From assembly GCF_003722355.1 (NCBI RefSeq), contig NZ_QWDD01000001.1:1302001-1366000 (forward strand): a stretch of 64,000 bases of DNA, written 5' to 3'. The stretch's first letter is position 1; each line of letters begins with the position of its first letter. The stretch is from Methylocystis hirsuta (GTDB taxonomy: Bacteria; Pseudomonadota; Alphaproteobacteria; Rhizobiales; Beijerinckiaceae). The notes under the pieces were generated by a model. It made no database searches. It was not told the origin of the DNA and saw only the letters and a program-made list of their open reading frames with translations. The position numbers were made by a program, and so were the translations under genes. Shown one piece after another: positions 9,091 through 18,045 of this stretch.

Positions 9091-9972
9091 TTATGGACAT
9101 TGGCGCACGAAGTCCGCGATGCGCGAAATCGTCGGCTGATCGAGCAGCAGCGGCGCATGGCCCTGGCCTTCGACCCAGACCCGTTCAAGGCGCGGCGCGC
9201 GCCGGGCCATCTCGTCAAAGACTTCGGGCGAGAGAATGTCGGAGTTCGCGCCGCGAATGGCGAGAATCGGAACATCCGACAGCGCGGCGAAGTCGTCCCA
9301 ATGTTCCTTTGGCGCAACGTCGGGCAGGACAGAGTCGAGCGTATGCGACAATTCCGGATCGTAGCGCAGCAGAACTTTCCCGTCTTTTTCGACGAAGGTC
9401 AGGCGCGCATAATCCTCCCACTCCTGCGGCGAGACGCCGGAAAAATTGACGCCGGCGGTCATCCGCATCAGCGCGATCGCTTCGCGCATAGACGGGATGG
9501 GCGGCAGCTTGCCGACGTAGCGCTTAATGCGGAGCAGGCCGGCGTGCTCGATCTTCGGTCCGATGTCGTTGAGCACCGCGCCGCGCACGACGCCGGGCCG
9601 GCGCGCCGCGATGCGCATTGTGTGAAGGCCGCCGCGTGACGTGCCGATGAACACCGCTTGCGGGACGCCCGCGTCGGCAAGTTGAGCCATGATGTCGGCA
9701 TGCTCGACGTTGAAGTCATAGCGTCGCCAGTCCTGGTCCCAGTCGGATCGGCCGCGTCCACGATAGTCGAGGGCAAGAATCCTCCGGCCGTCGGCTTGCA
9801 GGGTCCTGGCGATGCGGTCGAAATCATCGGCCGAGCGGGCAAGCCCCGGCAGGCAAACAACCGGGAGCAGACCCCCGCCGCCGCCCGGCGGCGCGGGATA
9901 GTCGAAATAATGCAAGCGGAGCCCGTCGCCCGCGTAAACGTAGCGGCTAAAAGGTTCTTGCGCAGACGCCAT
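9091..9972 (-). CDS. Alpha/beta-fold hydrolase
   Basis: Predicted cytosolic hydrolase of 293 residues with the alpha/beta-hydrolase fold. The oxyanion-hole region reads CLPGLARSADDFD, the nucleophile elbow is GTSRGG (Ser nucleophile at about residue 113), an Asp lies in the ANSDILSPE loop and the catalytic His is in GQGHAPLL near the C-terminus. The frame is open about 128 codons upstream, but the start taken gives the normal N-terminus for this family; its Shine-Dalgarno match (AGGA) is weak and somewhat far away. It diverges from accA. Substrate cannot be told from the sequence; esterase, lactonase or haloalkane-dehalogenase-like activity are all possible. Confidence 0.85.
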   Translation of the reverse strand: MASAQEPFSRYVYAGDGLRLHYFDYPAPPGGGGGLLPVVCLPGLARSADDFDRIARTLQADGRRILALDYRGRGRSDWDQDWRRYDFNVEHADIMAQLADAGVPQAVFIGTSRGGLHTMRIAARRPGVVRGAVLNDIGPKIEHAGLLRIKRYVGKLPPIPSMREAIALMRMTAGVNFSGVSPQEWEDYARLTFVEKDGKVLLRYDPELSHTLDSVLPDVAPKEHWDDFAALSDVPILAIRGANSDILSPEVFDEMARRAPRLERVWVEGQGHAPLLLDQPTISRIADFVRQCP

Positions 9973-10145
9973 GGAACGACCATTCCTGCATATAAAACCT
10001 GCCCAGTCGACAGCGACATTGAAGCTCTCAATCGAGATTCGCAACCGCGCCGCTGGCGCTTTGTGTTCCTTGACTTCAAAGCCGGTTGCGGCGAGTTTGC
10101 CCGCGCCCGCGAGGCGTCCCTCGCCTAAAGGAAAACGCCGCCTCA

Positions 10146-11111
10146 ATGCGCTCCTATCTCGACTTCGAAAAGCCCGTCGCAGAACTCGAAACCAAGGTCG
10201 ACGAGTTGCGCGCGCTGGCCGGAAACGGAGAGGCCGTGTCGATCGGCGAGGAGCTCGGCAAGCTCCAGGCCAAAGCCGCGAAGGCGCTCGCGGATCTCTA
10301 CGCCGGCCTGACGCCCTGGCAAAAGATCCAGGTGGCGCGGCACCCGCAGCGGCCACATTTTTCTGACTATGTGCGGCAGCTTGTCGACGAGTTCACGCCG
10401 CTCGCCGGAGACCGGCTGTTCGGCGAGGACTTTGCGATCGTCGGCGGTTTCGGGCGGTTCCGCGGCGAGCCGATCTGCGTCATCGGCCAGGAGAAGGGCT
10501 CGGACACCTCGAGTCGTCTTCACCACAATTTCGGCATGGCGCGGCCGGAAGGCTATCGCAAGGCGGTCCGCCTGATGGAGCTCGCCGACCGGTTCGGTTT
10601 GCCGGTCGTCTCGCTTGTCGATACGGCTGGCGCTTTTCCGGGCATCGACGCCGAAGAGCGCGGGCAGGCCGAAGCGATCGCCCGCTCCACCGACGTATCG
10701 CTCTTGCTCGGCGTGCCCAATGTCGCGGTGGTGGTGGGCGAGGGCGGGTCCGGCGGCGCGATCGCGATCGCCGCCGCCAACAAAGTGCTGATGCTTGAGC
10801 ACTCGGTCTACACCGTCGCGTCGCCCGAAGCCTCGGCCTCGATCCTGTGGCGCGACTCCGCCAAGGCGCAAGAGGCGGCGACGAGCATGAAAATCACAGC
10901 GCAGGATCTCTTAAAGTTCGGCATCATCGACCTGATCGTGACGGAGCCGCCGGGCGGCGCCCATCGCGATCCCCAGGCGGCGATTGGCGCAGTCGGAGAG
11001 GCGCTCGCCAAGGAACTTGCCGGCCTGGCGAATTTGTCGCGCGAACAGCTGAGACAATTCCGCGCCGACAAGTTTTTGGCCATGGGCCGGAAACTTGAAG
11101 AGAAGCGTTAA
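10146..11111 (+). CDS. accA: Acetyl-CoA carboxylase carboxyltransferase subunit alpha
   Basis: Cytosolic alpha subunit of the biotin-dependent acetyl-CoA carboxylase; with AccD it transfers the carboxyl group from carboxybiotin to acetyl-CoA to make malonyl-CoA for fatty-acid synthesis. The 321-residue product starts MRSYLDFEKPVAELE as in alphaproteobacterial AccA, has the coiled N-terminal helices (about 1-75), and the crotonase-like core with GQEKGSDTSSR and the Gly-rich GEGGSGGAIAI that forms the oxyanion holes. Length matches the family (about 317-320). accD and accB/accC are not in the window. It stands as a single gene, divergent from the hydrolase. Confidence 0.96.
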   Translation: MRSYLDFEKPVAELETKVDELRALAGNGEAVSIGEELGKLQAKAAKALADLYAGLTPWQKIQVARHPQRPHFSDYVRQLVDEFTPLAGDRLFGEDFAIVGGFGRFRGEPICVIGQEKGSDTSSRLHHNFGMARPEGYRKAVRLMELADRFGLPVVSLVDTAGAFPGIDAEERGQAEAIARSTDVSLLLGVPNVAVVVGEGGSGGAIAIAAANKVLMLEHSVYTVASPEASASILWRDSAKAQEAATSMKITAQDLLKFGIIDLIVTEPPGGAHRDPQAAIGAVGEALAKELAGLANLSREQLRQFRADKFLAMGRKLEEKR

Positions 11112-11266
11112 CGTAAATTCCAGAAGATTGGCCCCAAAAACGCGTAGGCGCGCGATTCTCCGCTGATTTGGACAACTTCTCGTCCCATTATTTGTTTTTC
11201 CTGATCAGGCGCGGCGGCTCGCTTCCGAGACCTTCGCGAGGCGACTGCGCCGCCAGAGGGGACATT

Positions 11267-12532
11267 ATGAAGACTCGAGGCATTGCGCCGGCGCTGGGGC
11301 TTGCCGTCCTGGCCGCCTTCGCGCTCTCGGCCTGCGAGCAGAGCGGTCTCGCGCATCGCTCGCTTGCGCCGATCCCCTCCGAGACTGTCGCGCTGATGGA
11401 GCAGGCCGGCACGACCAAGGAAGCGCCGATGCTGATCCGCGCCTATAAAAAGGAAGCGGAGCTCGAAATCTGGAAGATGCGGTCCGATGGTCGTTACGTC
11501 CATCTGAAGACGTTTCCGATGTGCCGCTGGTCGGGTCAGCTCGGACCCAAGCGCCGCCAGGGCGACCGCCAAGTGCCGGAAGGCTTTTACGCCATCGGCC
11601 CGGCGCAGATGAATCCGAACTCAAGCTATTATCTGTCGTTCAACGTCGGCTATCCGAACGCGCTCGATCGCGCCCTTGGCCACACCGGCGGCGACATCAT
11701 GGTGCATGGCGCCTGCTCGTCGGCCGGTTGCTTCTCGATGACGGACAAGCAGATCGCCGAGATCTATGCGATCGCCCGCTCGTCGCTCGCCGGCGGTCAA
11801 CGCGCGATCCAGATGCAATCCTTCCCCTTCAAGATGACGGCGGAAAATCTCGCCAAGCATCGTCTCGATCCCAACCTCGACTTCTGGAAGCAGCTCAAGG
11901 AAGGCTCCGATCATTTCGAGGTGACCTTGCAGGAGCCGCAGGTCGCCTTCTGCAACCGGCGTTACGTATTCAACGCGGCCGGTGCAGCCAATCTCGATCC
12001 GGACGCCGCCTGTCCGCCGCTCAAACAGGACCAGGAGATCGCCCAGGCGGTGGCCCAGAAGAGCGCCCAGGACGAAGCCAAGATCGCCCAGCTCGCGCAA
12101 AGCGGCGTGAAGCCGGTGCGGATCGTTTATCAGGACGGCGGCCAGCACCCGGCCTTTGCGTCGCGGGTTCCAGAGGTCAGCCGCCCGGAGACGATCGTTC
12201 CGCCGACCGAAATCGCGCTCGACGAGAAGCCGAACCGAGGCGCTGGGTCGGCTGTCGCCAAGGTCGCTGACAAGCTCGCCGCCAAATCGCCGGTCGTGAC
12301 CTTGGCCGCGGCGAAGGCCGCTGGCGAAAGCCGGCAGACCCGCGTCGTCGCATTGGCGCCGATGCGCAGCGACCACCGCGACCTCTCCGCGCTCGCGGCC
12401 TCGGATCCAAGCCCCACCAACAGCGTCAAAAAATTGGCGCGTTCGAACAGGGATGCGGGAGATATTCCGACGCCGCCCGCCTCTATTGGCGTCCGGAGAT
12501 CCGCGGCCGTTCATTCGTCCAAATCCTTTTAA
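11267..12532 (+). CDS. L,D-transpeptidase (YkuD/YafK-like) lipoprotein
   Basis: Cell-envelope enzyme that probably forms 3-3 crosslinks in peptidoglycan or attaches proteins to it. The start has GAGGGG about 8 nt upstream. Residues 1-20 are a lipoprotein signal ending in the lipobox LSAC, so the mature protein should be lipid-anchored. The YkuD catalytic block is MVHGACSSAGCFSM (about residues 145-158), with the His, the SxGC cysteine and nearby Ser expected of the family. The domain extends from about residue 50 to 225; the last about 170 residues are low-complexity (Ala, Lys, Val, Pro rich) and probably disordered. A terminator hairpin follows directly. Confidence 0.88.
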   Translation: MKTRGIAPALGLAVLAAFALSACEQSGLAHRSLAPIPSETVALMEQAGTTKEAPMLIRAYKKEAELEIWKMRSDGRYVHLKTFPMCRWSGQLGPKRRQGDRQVPEGFYAIGPAQMNPNSSYYLSFNVGYPNALDRALGHTGGDIMVHGACSSAGCFSMTDKQIAEIYAIARSSLAGGQRAIQMQSFPFKMTAENLAKHRLDPNLDFWKQLKEGSDHFEVTLQEPQVAFCNRRYVFNAAGAANLDPDAACPPLKQDQEIAQAVAQKSAQDEAKIAQLAQSGVKPVRIVYQDGGQHPAFASRVPEVSRPETIVPPTEIALDEKPNRGAGSAVAKVADKLAAKSPVVTLAAAKAAGESRQTRVVALAPMRSDHRDLSALAASDPSPTNSVKKLARSNRDAGDIPTPPASIGVRRSAAVHSSKSF

Positions 12533-12558
12533 GACCTCGGATCCTTCGAGCAAACTCA

Positions 12559-12587
12559 AAGCCGCGCCTAGGCGCGGCTTTCTTTTC
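12559..12587 (+). terminator. Rho-independent terminator after the L,D-transpeptidase gene
   Basis: A 10-bp perfect inverted repeat (AAGCCGCGCC / GGCGCGGCTT around TA) is followed by TTCTTTT. On the opposite strand the same stem is followed by TTTGAGTTTG, so it may also slow transcription coming out of the cobalamin operon. Confidence 0.85.
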
Positions 12588-12645
12588 TGTCCAAGGCGCG
12601 ATGGGCGGCAACCCGCTGAAGCTTTGCCGTGTAGCAAAAAATATC

Positions 12646-12674
12646 TTGACTCTTGTGCGGCGCAGCAATATAAC
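12646..12674 (+). promoter_or_regulatory. Sigma-70-type promoter of the candidate sRNA
   Basis: TTGACT and TATAAC are separated by exactly 17 bp, the best-looking housekeeping promoter in the window. It sits in a gap between convergent protein genes, and no start codon with a reading frame follows it, which points to a non-coding transcript. Confidence 0.75.
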
Positions 12675-12680
12675 AGTGCG

Positions 12681-12769
12681 ACGCAGCGAGAGTTCTCTTG
12701 CTTCGTAGCCCTCCTTGGGCGTTTCCTCCCTTGACTTGGGCCGCTGGTTCGTCCGGCGGCCCCTTTTTT
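12681..12769 (+). ncRNA. Candidate trans-acting small RNA with anti-Shine-Dalgarno loops
   Basis: Starting about 7 nt after the -10 box, the predicted transcript is about 88 nt long. It would fold into a 12-bp 5' stem with one mismatch (ACGCAGCGAGAG / CTCTTGCTTCGT), a short stem GCCC-TCCTT-GGGC that exposes TCCTT, an unpaired segment containing TTCCTCCC, and a 10-bp terminator stem (GGGCCGCTGG / CCGGCGGCCC) followed by CTTTTTT. Exposed CCTCC-type motifs that can pair with ribosome-binding sites are known from alphaproteobacterial sRNA families such as alpha-r14; membership here is inference. Its T-run overlaps the stop codon of cobB on the other strand. Confidence 0.65.
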
Positions 12770-14180
12770 ATGCCAACAGGTGGAAAAACGAGCCGGAGAC
12801 GCCGTTTCTCGCCAGTCCGGCTGGGCGTTCGTCTTCGCTATAGGCGTCGCGCGCCAGCGCGAAGGGCGCGCCTTCTTCTCGAAGAACAGTCGCGTAGTGA
12901 AATTCATGGCCGCGCAGTCGAAGTCCGACTGCGCCCAGCGGATGATCGACCGCCAATCTCGCTTGGCGATAGCCGAGATGCAGCTTGCGCTTGGCGAAGC
13001 TCGTTTCCAGTTCCAGCAGTCCGGCCATTTCATGAGCGGCGCCCGCCGCGTCGATCAGCGCGCGGCCGAGAACCATGTAGCCGCCGCATTCGCCGTGGAG
13101 CCATCCTCTCTGAGCGAAACGCCGCAAACCGTTTTTGAAGCCCCGCGCCGCCGACAATCGGCCGGCGTGCAGCTCCGGATAGCCGCCCGGCAGCCAGCAG
13201 AGATCGCAATCTTCGGGCGGCGCCTCGTCGGCGAGCGGCGAGAAGAAGCGAAGCTCCGCGCCGGCGTCGCGCCAGCTCTGCGCGAGATGCGGATAGAAGA
13301 AGGAGAAAGCGTCGTCGCGCGCCACCGCGATGCGCTGGGCGGGAGGCGGGGTCGCCACGACGCCTGTCATTCCCGACGCCCGCGCAGCGGGCGATCGGGA
13401 ATCCGGAGCCGCGACAGACGCGTCCGGCGTCACGCTGGATTCCCGATCGCTTCGCTTGCGCGAAGCGTCGGGAATGACATTGCTGCTTGCGGCGATCGTC
13501 CCGCAAGCGACAATCGCCTCCACATCCACATGCGCTTCGACGAAATCGGCGAGCGCGTCGAGGCGGTCGTCGAGGCCCGGCGTTTCCCCGGCCTGCACCA
13601 GGCCGAGATGGCGTTCGGGCAGCGCCATCTTTTCATTGCGGGGCAGCGCGCCAAACACCGGGATGTCCAGCGCCTCGATCGCTTCGCCGGCGAGCCTGCG
13701 ATGACGCTCGGAGCCGACGCGGTTCAATACGACGCCGGCGACTTTTACGCGCGCATCGTGTCCAGCGATGCCGCGAACAATCGCCGCCGCCGTTTGCCCT
13801 TGGCCGGAGACGTCATGAACGAGCACGACCGACCAGCCGAGCAGGGCGGCGATGTCGGCGCTGGCGCCGATTCCCGCCGCGCCGCCGGGCGCGCCGTCAA
13901 AGAGCCCCATCGCGCCTTCAGCGATCACGATGTCCGCGCCTTCGCTCACGCGCGCGGCGAGCCGCGCGATCAAATTTGCATCCATCGCCCATGAATCGAG
14001 ATTGACGCCGGGTCGGCCGGTCGCCGCCGCGTGAAAGGCGGGGTCAATATAGTCCGGCCCGCATTTGACCGGGGCGACGCGCAAGCCGCGCCGCGTCAGC
14101 GCGCGCATCAGGCCGAGCGTCAGGGTCGTCTTGCCGGATGAGGAGCGCGCCGCGCCGATCAGCAGTCCGGGCGCGTTCAC
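12768..14180 (-). CDS. cobB: Hydrogenobyrinic acid a,c-diamide synthase (glutamine-hydrolysing)
   Basis: ATP- and glutamine-dependent amidation of the a and c acetate side chains of hydrogenobyrinic acid, the step before cobalt insertion. The 470-residue product has the N-terminal P-loop-like amidoligase domain ([27 protein letters not shown]) and a C-terminal class-I-type glutaminase domain with the nucleophile Cys in [11 protein letters not shown] and a late His in GHEFHYA. It starts with GTG overlapping the cobM stop (GTGA). Between the domains, at about residues 234-272, lies an extra Ser/Arg/Pro-rich segment encoded by a palindromic repeat, which explains why it is about 40 residues longer than usual. 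Last gene of the operon. Confidence 0.93.
   Translation of the reverse strand: MNAPGLLIGAARSSSGKTTLTLGLMRALTRRGLRVAPVKCGPDYIDPAFHAAATGRPGVNLDSWAMDANLIARLAARVSEGADIVIAEGAMGLFDGAPGGAAGIGASADIAALLGWSVVLVHDVSGQGQTAAAIVRGIAGHDARVKVAGVVLNRVGSERHRRLAGEAIEALDIPVFGALPRNEKMALPERHLGLVQAGETPGLDDRLDALADFVEAHVDVEAIVACGTIAASSNVIPDASRKRSDRESSVTPDASVAAPDSRSPAARASGMTGVVATPPPAQRIAVARDDAFSFFYPHLAQSWRDAGAELRFFSPLADEAPPEDCDLCWLPGGYPELHAGRLSAARGFKNGLRRFAQRGWLHGECGGYMVLGRALIDAAGAAHEMAGLLELETSFAKRKLHLGYRQARLAVDHPLGAVGLRLRGHEFHYATVLREEGAPFALARDAYSEDERPAGLARNGVSGSFFHLLA
13365..13479. repeat. Palindromic element inserted in frame in cobB
   Basis: A 115-bp element bounded by perfect 15-bp inverted repeats (TGTCATTCCCGACGC at the left, its reverse complement at the right). 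Each end is itself a hairpin built from ATTCCCGA / TCGGGAAT arms, and the two hairpins are joined by about 35 bp. It stays open in the cobB frame and encodes the linker between the amidoligase and glutaminase domains. The design resembles the Rickettsia palindromic elements that are found inside genes; a relationship is not implied. Confidence 0.85.
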
Positions 14181-14941
14181 CTTTCGCCGCTCGGCCGAAA
14201 GCGCCGGTCATAGCCGGCGTCGTAAAGCGCGCTTTCGCGAAAATCTTCGCTCGCCAGCGCCGGTCCGACGAGAATGAGCGCGGTGCGCTCCATCGGCGTC
14301 TCGGCCGCGCGCGCCTCGATGTCGGCGAGCGTTCCGCGCACGACGCGCTCATCGGGCCATGAGGCGCGATAAACGAGGGCCACGGGACAGCCGCCGCCAT
14401 AGTAGGGCGTCAGCTCCTCCACGACCCGCGCCAGAACATGGATCGAGAGGTGGATCGCGAGCGTCGCGCCGGATTGCGCGAATGTCGCGAGCCTTTCGCG
14501 CTCAGGCATCGACGAGGCGCGCCCCGACGTGCGCGTCAGCACCAGCGATTGCGCGACTTCGGGCAGGGTGAGTTCGCGCTTCAACGCGGCGCTCGCCGCC
14601 GCGAAGGCGGGAACGCCAGGCGTCATTGTGCAAGGAATGCCGAGCGCGTCGAGGCGTCGCATCTGCTCGCCCACCGCGCTCCAGATCGAGAGATCGCCCG
14701 AATGCAGCCGCGCGACATCGAGGCCGGCGTCATGCGCCTGTTGCATCTCGGCGACGATGGCGTCGAGCGACAGCGGCGCGGTATCGACGATGCGCGCGCC
14801 CGGCGGACAATGCGCCAGCACGCCGGCAGGCACGAGCGAGCCGGCGTAAAGACAAACCGGACATCGCGCGATGAGATCGCGTCCGCGCAAGGTCAGCAAA
14901 TCGGCGGCGCCGGGGCCGGCGCCGATGAAATGCACGGTCAT
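14177..14941 (-). CDS. cobM: Precorrin-4 C(11)-methyltransferase
   Basis: S-adenosylmethionine-dependent methylation of precorrin-4 at C-11 to give precorrin-5. The 254-residue product has the tetrapyrrole-methylase fold: the N-terminal [16 protein letters not shown] loop, the [15 protein letters not shown] motif in the middle and the [25 protein letters not shown]-contact region that is characteristic of CobM/CbiF. Length fits the family (about 250-260). It overlaps cobE upstream and cobB downstream by 4 nt each, so the three are translationally coupled. Confidence 0.95.
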   Translation of the reverse strand: MTVHFIGAGPGAADLLTLRGRDLIARCPVCLYAGSLVPAGVLAHCPPGARIVDTAPLSLDAIVAEMQQAHDAGLDVARLHSGDLSIWSAVGEQMRRLDALGIPCTMTPGVPAFAAASAALKRELTLPEVAQSLVLTRTSGRASSMPERERLATFAQSGATLAIHLSIHVLARVVEELTPYYGGGCPVALVYRASWPDERVVRGTLADIEARAAETPMERTALILVGPALASEDFRESALYDAGYDRRFRPSGER

Positions 14942-15336
14942 GCGTTTCCCTTATCGCAGCGTTTCGCCAGCGCGCAGGCCGCGACGGGGGTCGTTACGCG
15001 CGGCGCGACCAGGCGGCTGTTTGGTCCGGCGCCGACAAGCGCCGCGGCTTCGGCGACGCTGCCGACTCCAAACATCGCCTGCACGCGCGGCGAATGCGTC
15101 GCCGCGGTCGCCTTGCGCGCGCGCAGCGCCGCGAGCGGCAGAAAGACGAGTTCAAGCCCAAGTTCGCGCGCCGCCTCGTGCAGCCCGGCTTCCTGCGCCT
15201 TACTTTCGAGCGCGCAGAGCCTCGCCTCGCTGAGATCGACGTTATGCGCTCGCGCGACGCGGCGCACGAGTTCGACGATATCGTTCGCCGCGACGCCGCG
15301 CCTTGCGCCGAGCCCGAAGGCGTATGTCGCGTTCAT
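14938..15336 (-). CDS. cobE: Cobalamin biosynthesis protein CobE (CbiG C-terminal-like)
   Basis: Small protein of the aerobic B12 pathway, homologous to the C-terminal domain of CbiG; its exact biochemical role is not settled. The product is 132 residues from the ATG that overlaps the cobL stop (ATGA); a second in-frame ATG lies 6 codons earlier. It begins with the [13 protein letters not shown] motif typical of CobE/CbiG, contains [11 protein letters not shown], and ends with [21 protein letters not shown]. Cysteines are few and no membrane segment is visible. The position between cobL and cobM supports the call. Confidence 0.88.
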   Translation of the reverse strand: MNATYAFGLGARRGVAANDIVELVRRVARAHNVDLSEARLCALESKAQEAGLHEAARELGLELVFLPLAALRARKATAATHSPRVQAMFGVGSVAEAAALVGAGPNSRLVAPRVTTPVAACALAKRCDKGNA

Positions 15337-16535
15337 CTCTTTGTCGCTCGCCATTGCGTGACCGCCATTGCTGGATCGAGCGCATGGAAGCGGCCGATGG
15401 GACGCGCATGCGCTATCTGCAGATGTATGAGCTCGCCGCCATTGTCGCGATAGGCGTCGGCGAGCAGCGACTGAGTCTCAATCGTTACGGCGTTGACGAC
15501 GATGCGTCCGAAACGGGGCAGGGCGTCCCACGCGGCGGCAAGCGTCGCCGCATCGGCGCCGCCGCCGATGAAGATCGCCTGCGGCGTGTCGAGTTCGGCG
15601 AGCGCTTGCGGCGCTTCGCCCTGGACGACGCCAAGATCCGGAACGCCGAGCGACAGCGCGTTGCGCGCGATGCGCGCCGCGCGCGCGGCGTCGCGCTCAA
15701 TAGCGATGGCGCGGTTTGCGGGATCGCTCAGCATCCATTCGATGGCGACGGAGCCGGCGCCGGCCCCGACGTCCCACAGCAATTCGCCCTTGCGCGGCGC
15801 GAGCGCGGAAAGCGTCACGGCGCGAATATCGCGCTTGGTGAGCTGCCCGTCATGCTCGAACCAATCGTCGGGCAGGCCCGGCGCCAGCGGAATGATCGGC
15901 GCGTCCCCGTCAGCTTCGACTTCGACGCCGAGCGTGTTGAGCGGCGCAATGTCATTGAGCGCGAAGGCGTCGGCCCGCGCGTCGCGCACCCGCTCCTTAG
16001 CGCCGCCGAGTCGCTCGAGCACATAGAGTCGCGATGCGCCCATGCCGCGCAGGGCGAGATGGCGCGCGAGGCGCGCAGGCGTCGACTCGTCCCAGGAGAG
16101 CGCAATGATCTTTGCGCCCGGCTGCAGATGCGGCGTGACGCGCTCAAAGGCGCGGCCGTGCAGCGAAAGCAGCGCGCAATCCTGCTGGCTCCATTTGAGC
16201 CGCGCGGCGGCAAGCGAAAACGCCGACGGCGACGGAACGCAGAAAATTTCGTCACGCGCGACGTGGCGCGCGACGAGATCGCCGACGCCATAGAAGAAGG
16301 GATCGCCCGAGGCCAGAACGACCGTGGGCCTGCCGCGCTGGGCGAGGATGCGCGGCAAGGCGTCGGAGAGCGGCGTGGGCCACTGCAGGCGCTCCGCCGG
16401 CGCGTCGATCATCGCGAGATGTCGCGCGCCGCCGACGATCAGCGAGGCTTGCGCGACGAGCGCGCGCGCCGCAGGAGTCAGCGCGTCGGCGCCGTCTTCG
16501 CCGAGGCCGATCAGCGACAGCCATGGCGCGTTCAT
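15333..16535 (-). CDS. cobL: Precorrin-6Y C(5,15)-methyltransferase (decarboxylating)
   Basis: Bifunctional SAM-dependent enzyme that methylates C-5 and C-15 of precorrin-6Y and decarboxylates the C-12 acetate, giving precorrin-8X. The 400-residue product is a fusion of a CbiE-type domain (about 1-200, with LIGLGEDGADAL and LASGDPFFYGVG) and a CbiT-type Rossmann methyltransferase domain (about 220-400, with the SAM-binding LLWDVGAGAGSVAIEWM). The start overlaps the cobJ stop (ATGA), and nine further in-frame codons upstream were not used. Length matches CobL of Pseudomonas-type aerobic pathways (about 400). Confidence 0.95.
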   Translation of the reverse strand: MNAPWLSLIGLGEDGADALTPAARALVAQASLIVGGARHLAMIDAPAERLQWPTPLSDALPRILAQRGRPTVVLASGDPFFYGVGDLVARHVARDEIFCVPSPSAFSLAAARLKWSQQDCALLSLHGRAFERVTPHLQPGAKIIALSWDESTPARLARHLALRGMGASRLYVLERLGGAKERVRDARADAFALNDIAPLNTLGVEVEADGDAPIIPLAPGLPDDWFEHDGQLTKRDIRAVTLSALAPRKGELLWDVGAGAGSVAIEWMLSDPANRAIAIERDAARAARIARNALSLGVPDLGVVQGEAPQALAELDTPQAIFIGGGADAATLAAAWDALPRFGRIVVNAVTIETQSLLADAYRDNGGELIHLQIAHARPIGRFHALDPAMAVTQWRATKR

Positions 16536-17284
16536 GTCGCCTTCCGCGACGTATAGACCCAATCGCGCGCGCGATCGCGCGCAATGCGGCGCGTGCCGCT
16601 GGCGCCGATGATGACGAGCGTCGACATGTCGACCTTGTCGCCCTCGGCTTCGTCGAGTCGCGTTAGAATGATTTTTTCGTTCTCGCGGCCGATGGATTTG
16701 GCGAAGCCGACGAATGTCTCGCCGGGAAGATGACGACGCAGCAGCGCAAAGGCGTCATTGATGCGCGTCGGCCGCGCGCGAGACGCCGGATTGTAAAGCG
16801 CGATCACGAAGTCGCCTTGCGCCGCATGTTCCAGCCGCTTGGCGATGACGTCCCACGGCTTGAGATTGTCGGACAGCGAGATCGCGCAAAAGTCGTGGCC
16901 GAGCGGCGCGCCGAGCCGCGCCGCCGCCGCCTGCATCGCCGAGACGCCGGGCAGCACGCGAATGTCGAGATCCCGCCACGCGCGCGGACCGCCATCGACT
17001 GCTTCGAAAACCGCCGCCGCCATGGCGAAGACGCCGGGATCGCCGCCGGAGACGACGGCTACGCGGCGGCCCTGCGCGGCGCGCGCCAGCGCCTCCTGGG
17101 CGCGATCAATCTCGACGCGGTTGTCGCTTGCAAGCCGGGTCTGACCTGCGCGCTCGGGAACGCGCGCGACATATGGCGTATAACCGATAATGTCCTGCGC
17201 CGCGTCGAGCGTTTCTTGCGCCTCGTGAGTCAGCCACCGCGCGTCGGCCGGACCGAGGCCGACAATGAAAAGAGCGCCGCTCAA
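16532..17284 (-). CDS. cobJ: Precorrin-3B C(17)-methyltransferase
   Basis: Ring-contraction methyltransferase that methylates precorrin-3B at C-17 to make precorrin-4. The product is about 250 residues with the tetrapyrrole-methylase signatures LFIVGLGPADARWLT, VSGGDPGVFAMAA and LPGVSAMQAAAARLGAPLGHDF, and ALYNPASRARP. The frame is open much further upstream, but that part is antisense-like low-complexity sequence inside cobI. I therefore chose the TTG that overlaps the cobI stop as TTGA, matching the overlap style of the whole operon and giving the expected length (about 254). Confidence 0.92.
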   Translation of the reverse strand: MSGALFIVGLGPADARWLTHEAQETLDAAQDIIGYTPYVARVPERAGQTRLASDNRVEIDRAQEALARAAQGRRVAVVSGGDPGVFAMAAAVFEAVDGGPRAWRDLDIRVLPGVSAMQAAAARLGAPLGHDFCAISLSDNLKPWDVIAKRLEHAAQGDFVIALYNPASRARPTRINDAFALLRRHLPGETFVGFAKSIGRENEKIILTRLDEAEGDKVDMSTLVIIGASGTRRIARDRARDWVYTSRKAT

Positions 17285-18045
17285 GGGCGCCGGCCTCGTC
17301 CCGGCACAAGCGCCATCGAGAAATAGGGCGCCTCGTCGTCGCGCTTGTCGGCGAAGCGCATGATCTTTTCGCCGGGCATTGCGCCGCGTTCGACATAGAT
17401 CGCGCGATCGATGACGCCGGCGCGCGTCATCGCGCGGCGCAGCTTGGCGAAATTGCCGCCAAGCTTCATCACCACCGCGGCGTCGGTTTCGGCGAGGCGT
17501 GACGCAAGCCTGTCTTCGTCGAGCGTCGCCGGCAGAACGGTGAGAATGTCGTCGCCCCAGGCCATCGGCTGGCGCGCCGCGGCGAAACAGCCCGACATGC
17601 CGGAGACGCCGGCGCAAATCTCGACGCGAAAGCGCGCGTCAAGCCGCGCGAACATATGCATGAAGGAGCCGTAGAGCAGCGGATCGCCTTCGCAGAGCAG
17701 CGTCACGTCGCGGCCGGCTTCGAGCACGGCGCGAATGCGCATCACGCAATCTTCGTAGAAGCGCTGCAGCGACGAGACATATTCCGGCTGATCGAAGGGA
17801 ATCTCCGTCGTCACCGGATAGAGCAGCGCAATCTCTTCGCAGCCCGGCGCGAGATAGGGCGCGGCGATCGCGCGCGCGTGGCTTGCGCGTCCGCGTTTGG
17901 CGAAGAAGGCGACGACGTTCGCCGCGCCGATCAGGCGCGCAGCCTTCACCGTCACAAGCTCCGGATCGCCAGGACCGAGTCCGACGCCGATCAGCGCCCC
18001 GAGCGTCGCGACGGCTTCATGCGAGGTCGAGGCGAGCGCGTTCAT
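17281..18045 (-). CDS. cobI: Precorrin-2 C(20)-methyltransferase
   Basis: SAM-dependent methylation of precorrin-2 at C-20, giving precorrin-3A. The 254-residue product has the methylase motifs IGVGLGPGDPELVTVKA, LCEGDPLLYGSFMH and ICAGVSGMSGCFAAA, and the length expected of CobI/CbiL. The ATG overlaps the cobH stop (ATGA); 86 in-frame codons upstream are a shadow of cobH. The downstream neighbour cobJ uses a TTG within the stop overlap. Confidence 0.95.
   Translation of the reverse strand: MNALASTSHEAVATLGALIGVGLGPGDPELVTVKAARLIGAANVVAFFAKRGRASHARAIAAPYLAPGCEEIALLYPVTTEIPFDQPEYVSSLQRFYEDCVMRIRAVLEAGRDVTLLCEGDPLLYGSFMHMFARLDARFRVEICAGVSGMSGCFAAARQPMAWGDDILTVLPATLDEDRLASRLAETDAAVVMKLGGNFAKLRRAMTRAGVIDRAIYVERGAMPGEKIMRFADKRDDEAPYFSMALVPGRGRRP

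Noticed and set aside
9016..9639. 207-codon plus-strand open frame starting in the dispersed repeat
   Set aside because: Its first codons come from the repeat (MLEQVLIEKVCQLF) and the rest is antisense to the hydrolase gene.
12738..12768. Hairpin at 12738-12763 considered as the terminator of the cobalamin operon
   Set aside because: The T-run is on the plus strand only; on the minus strand the stem is preceded by A residues and not followed by T, so it belongs to the sRNA.
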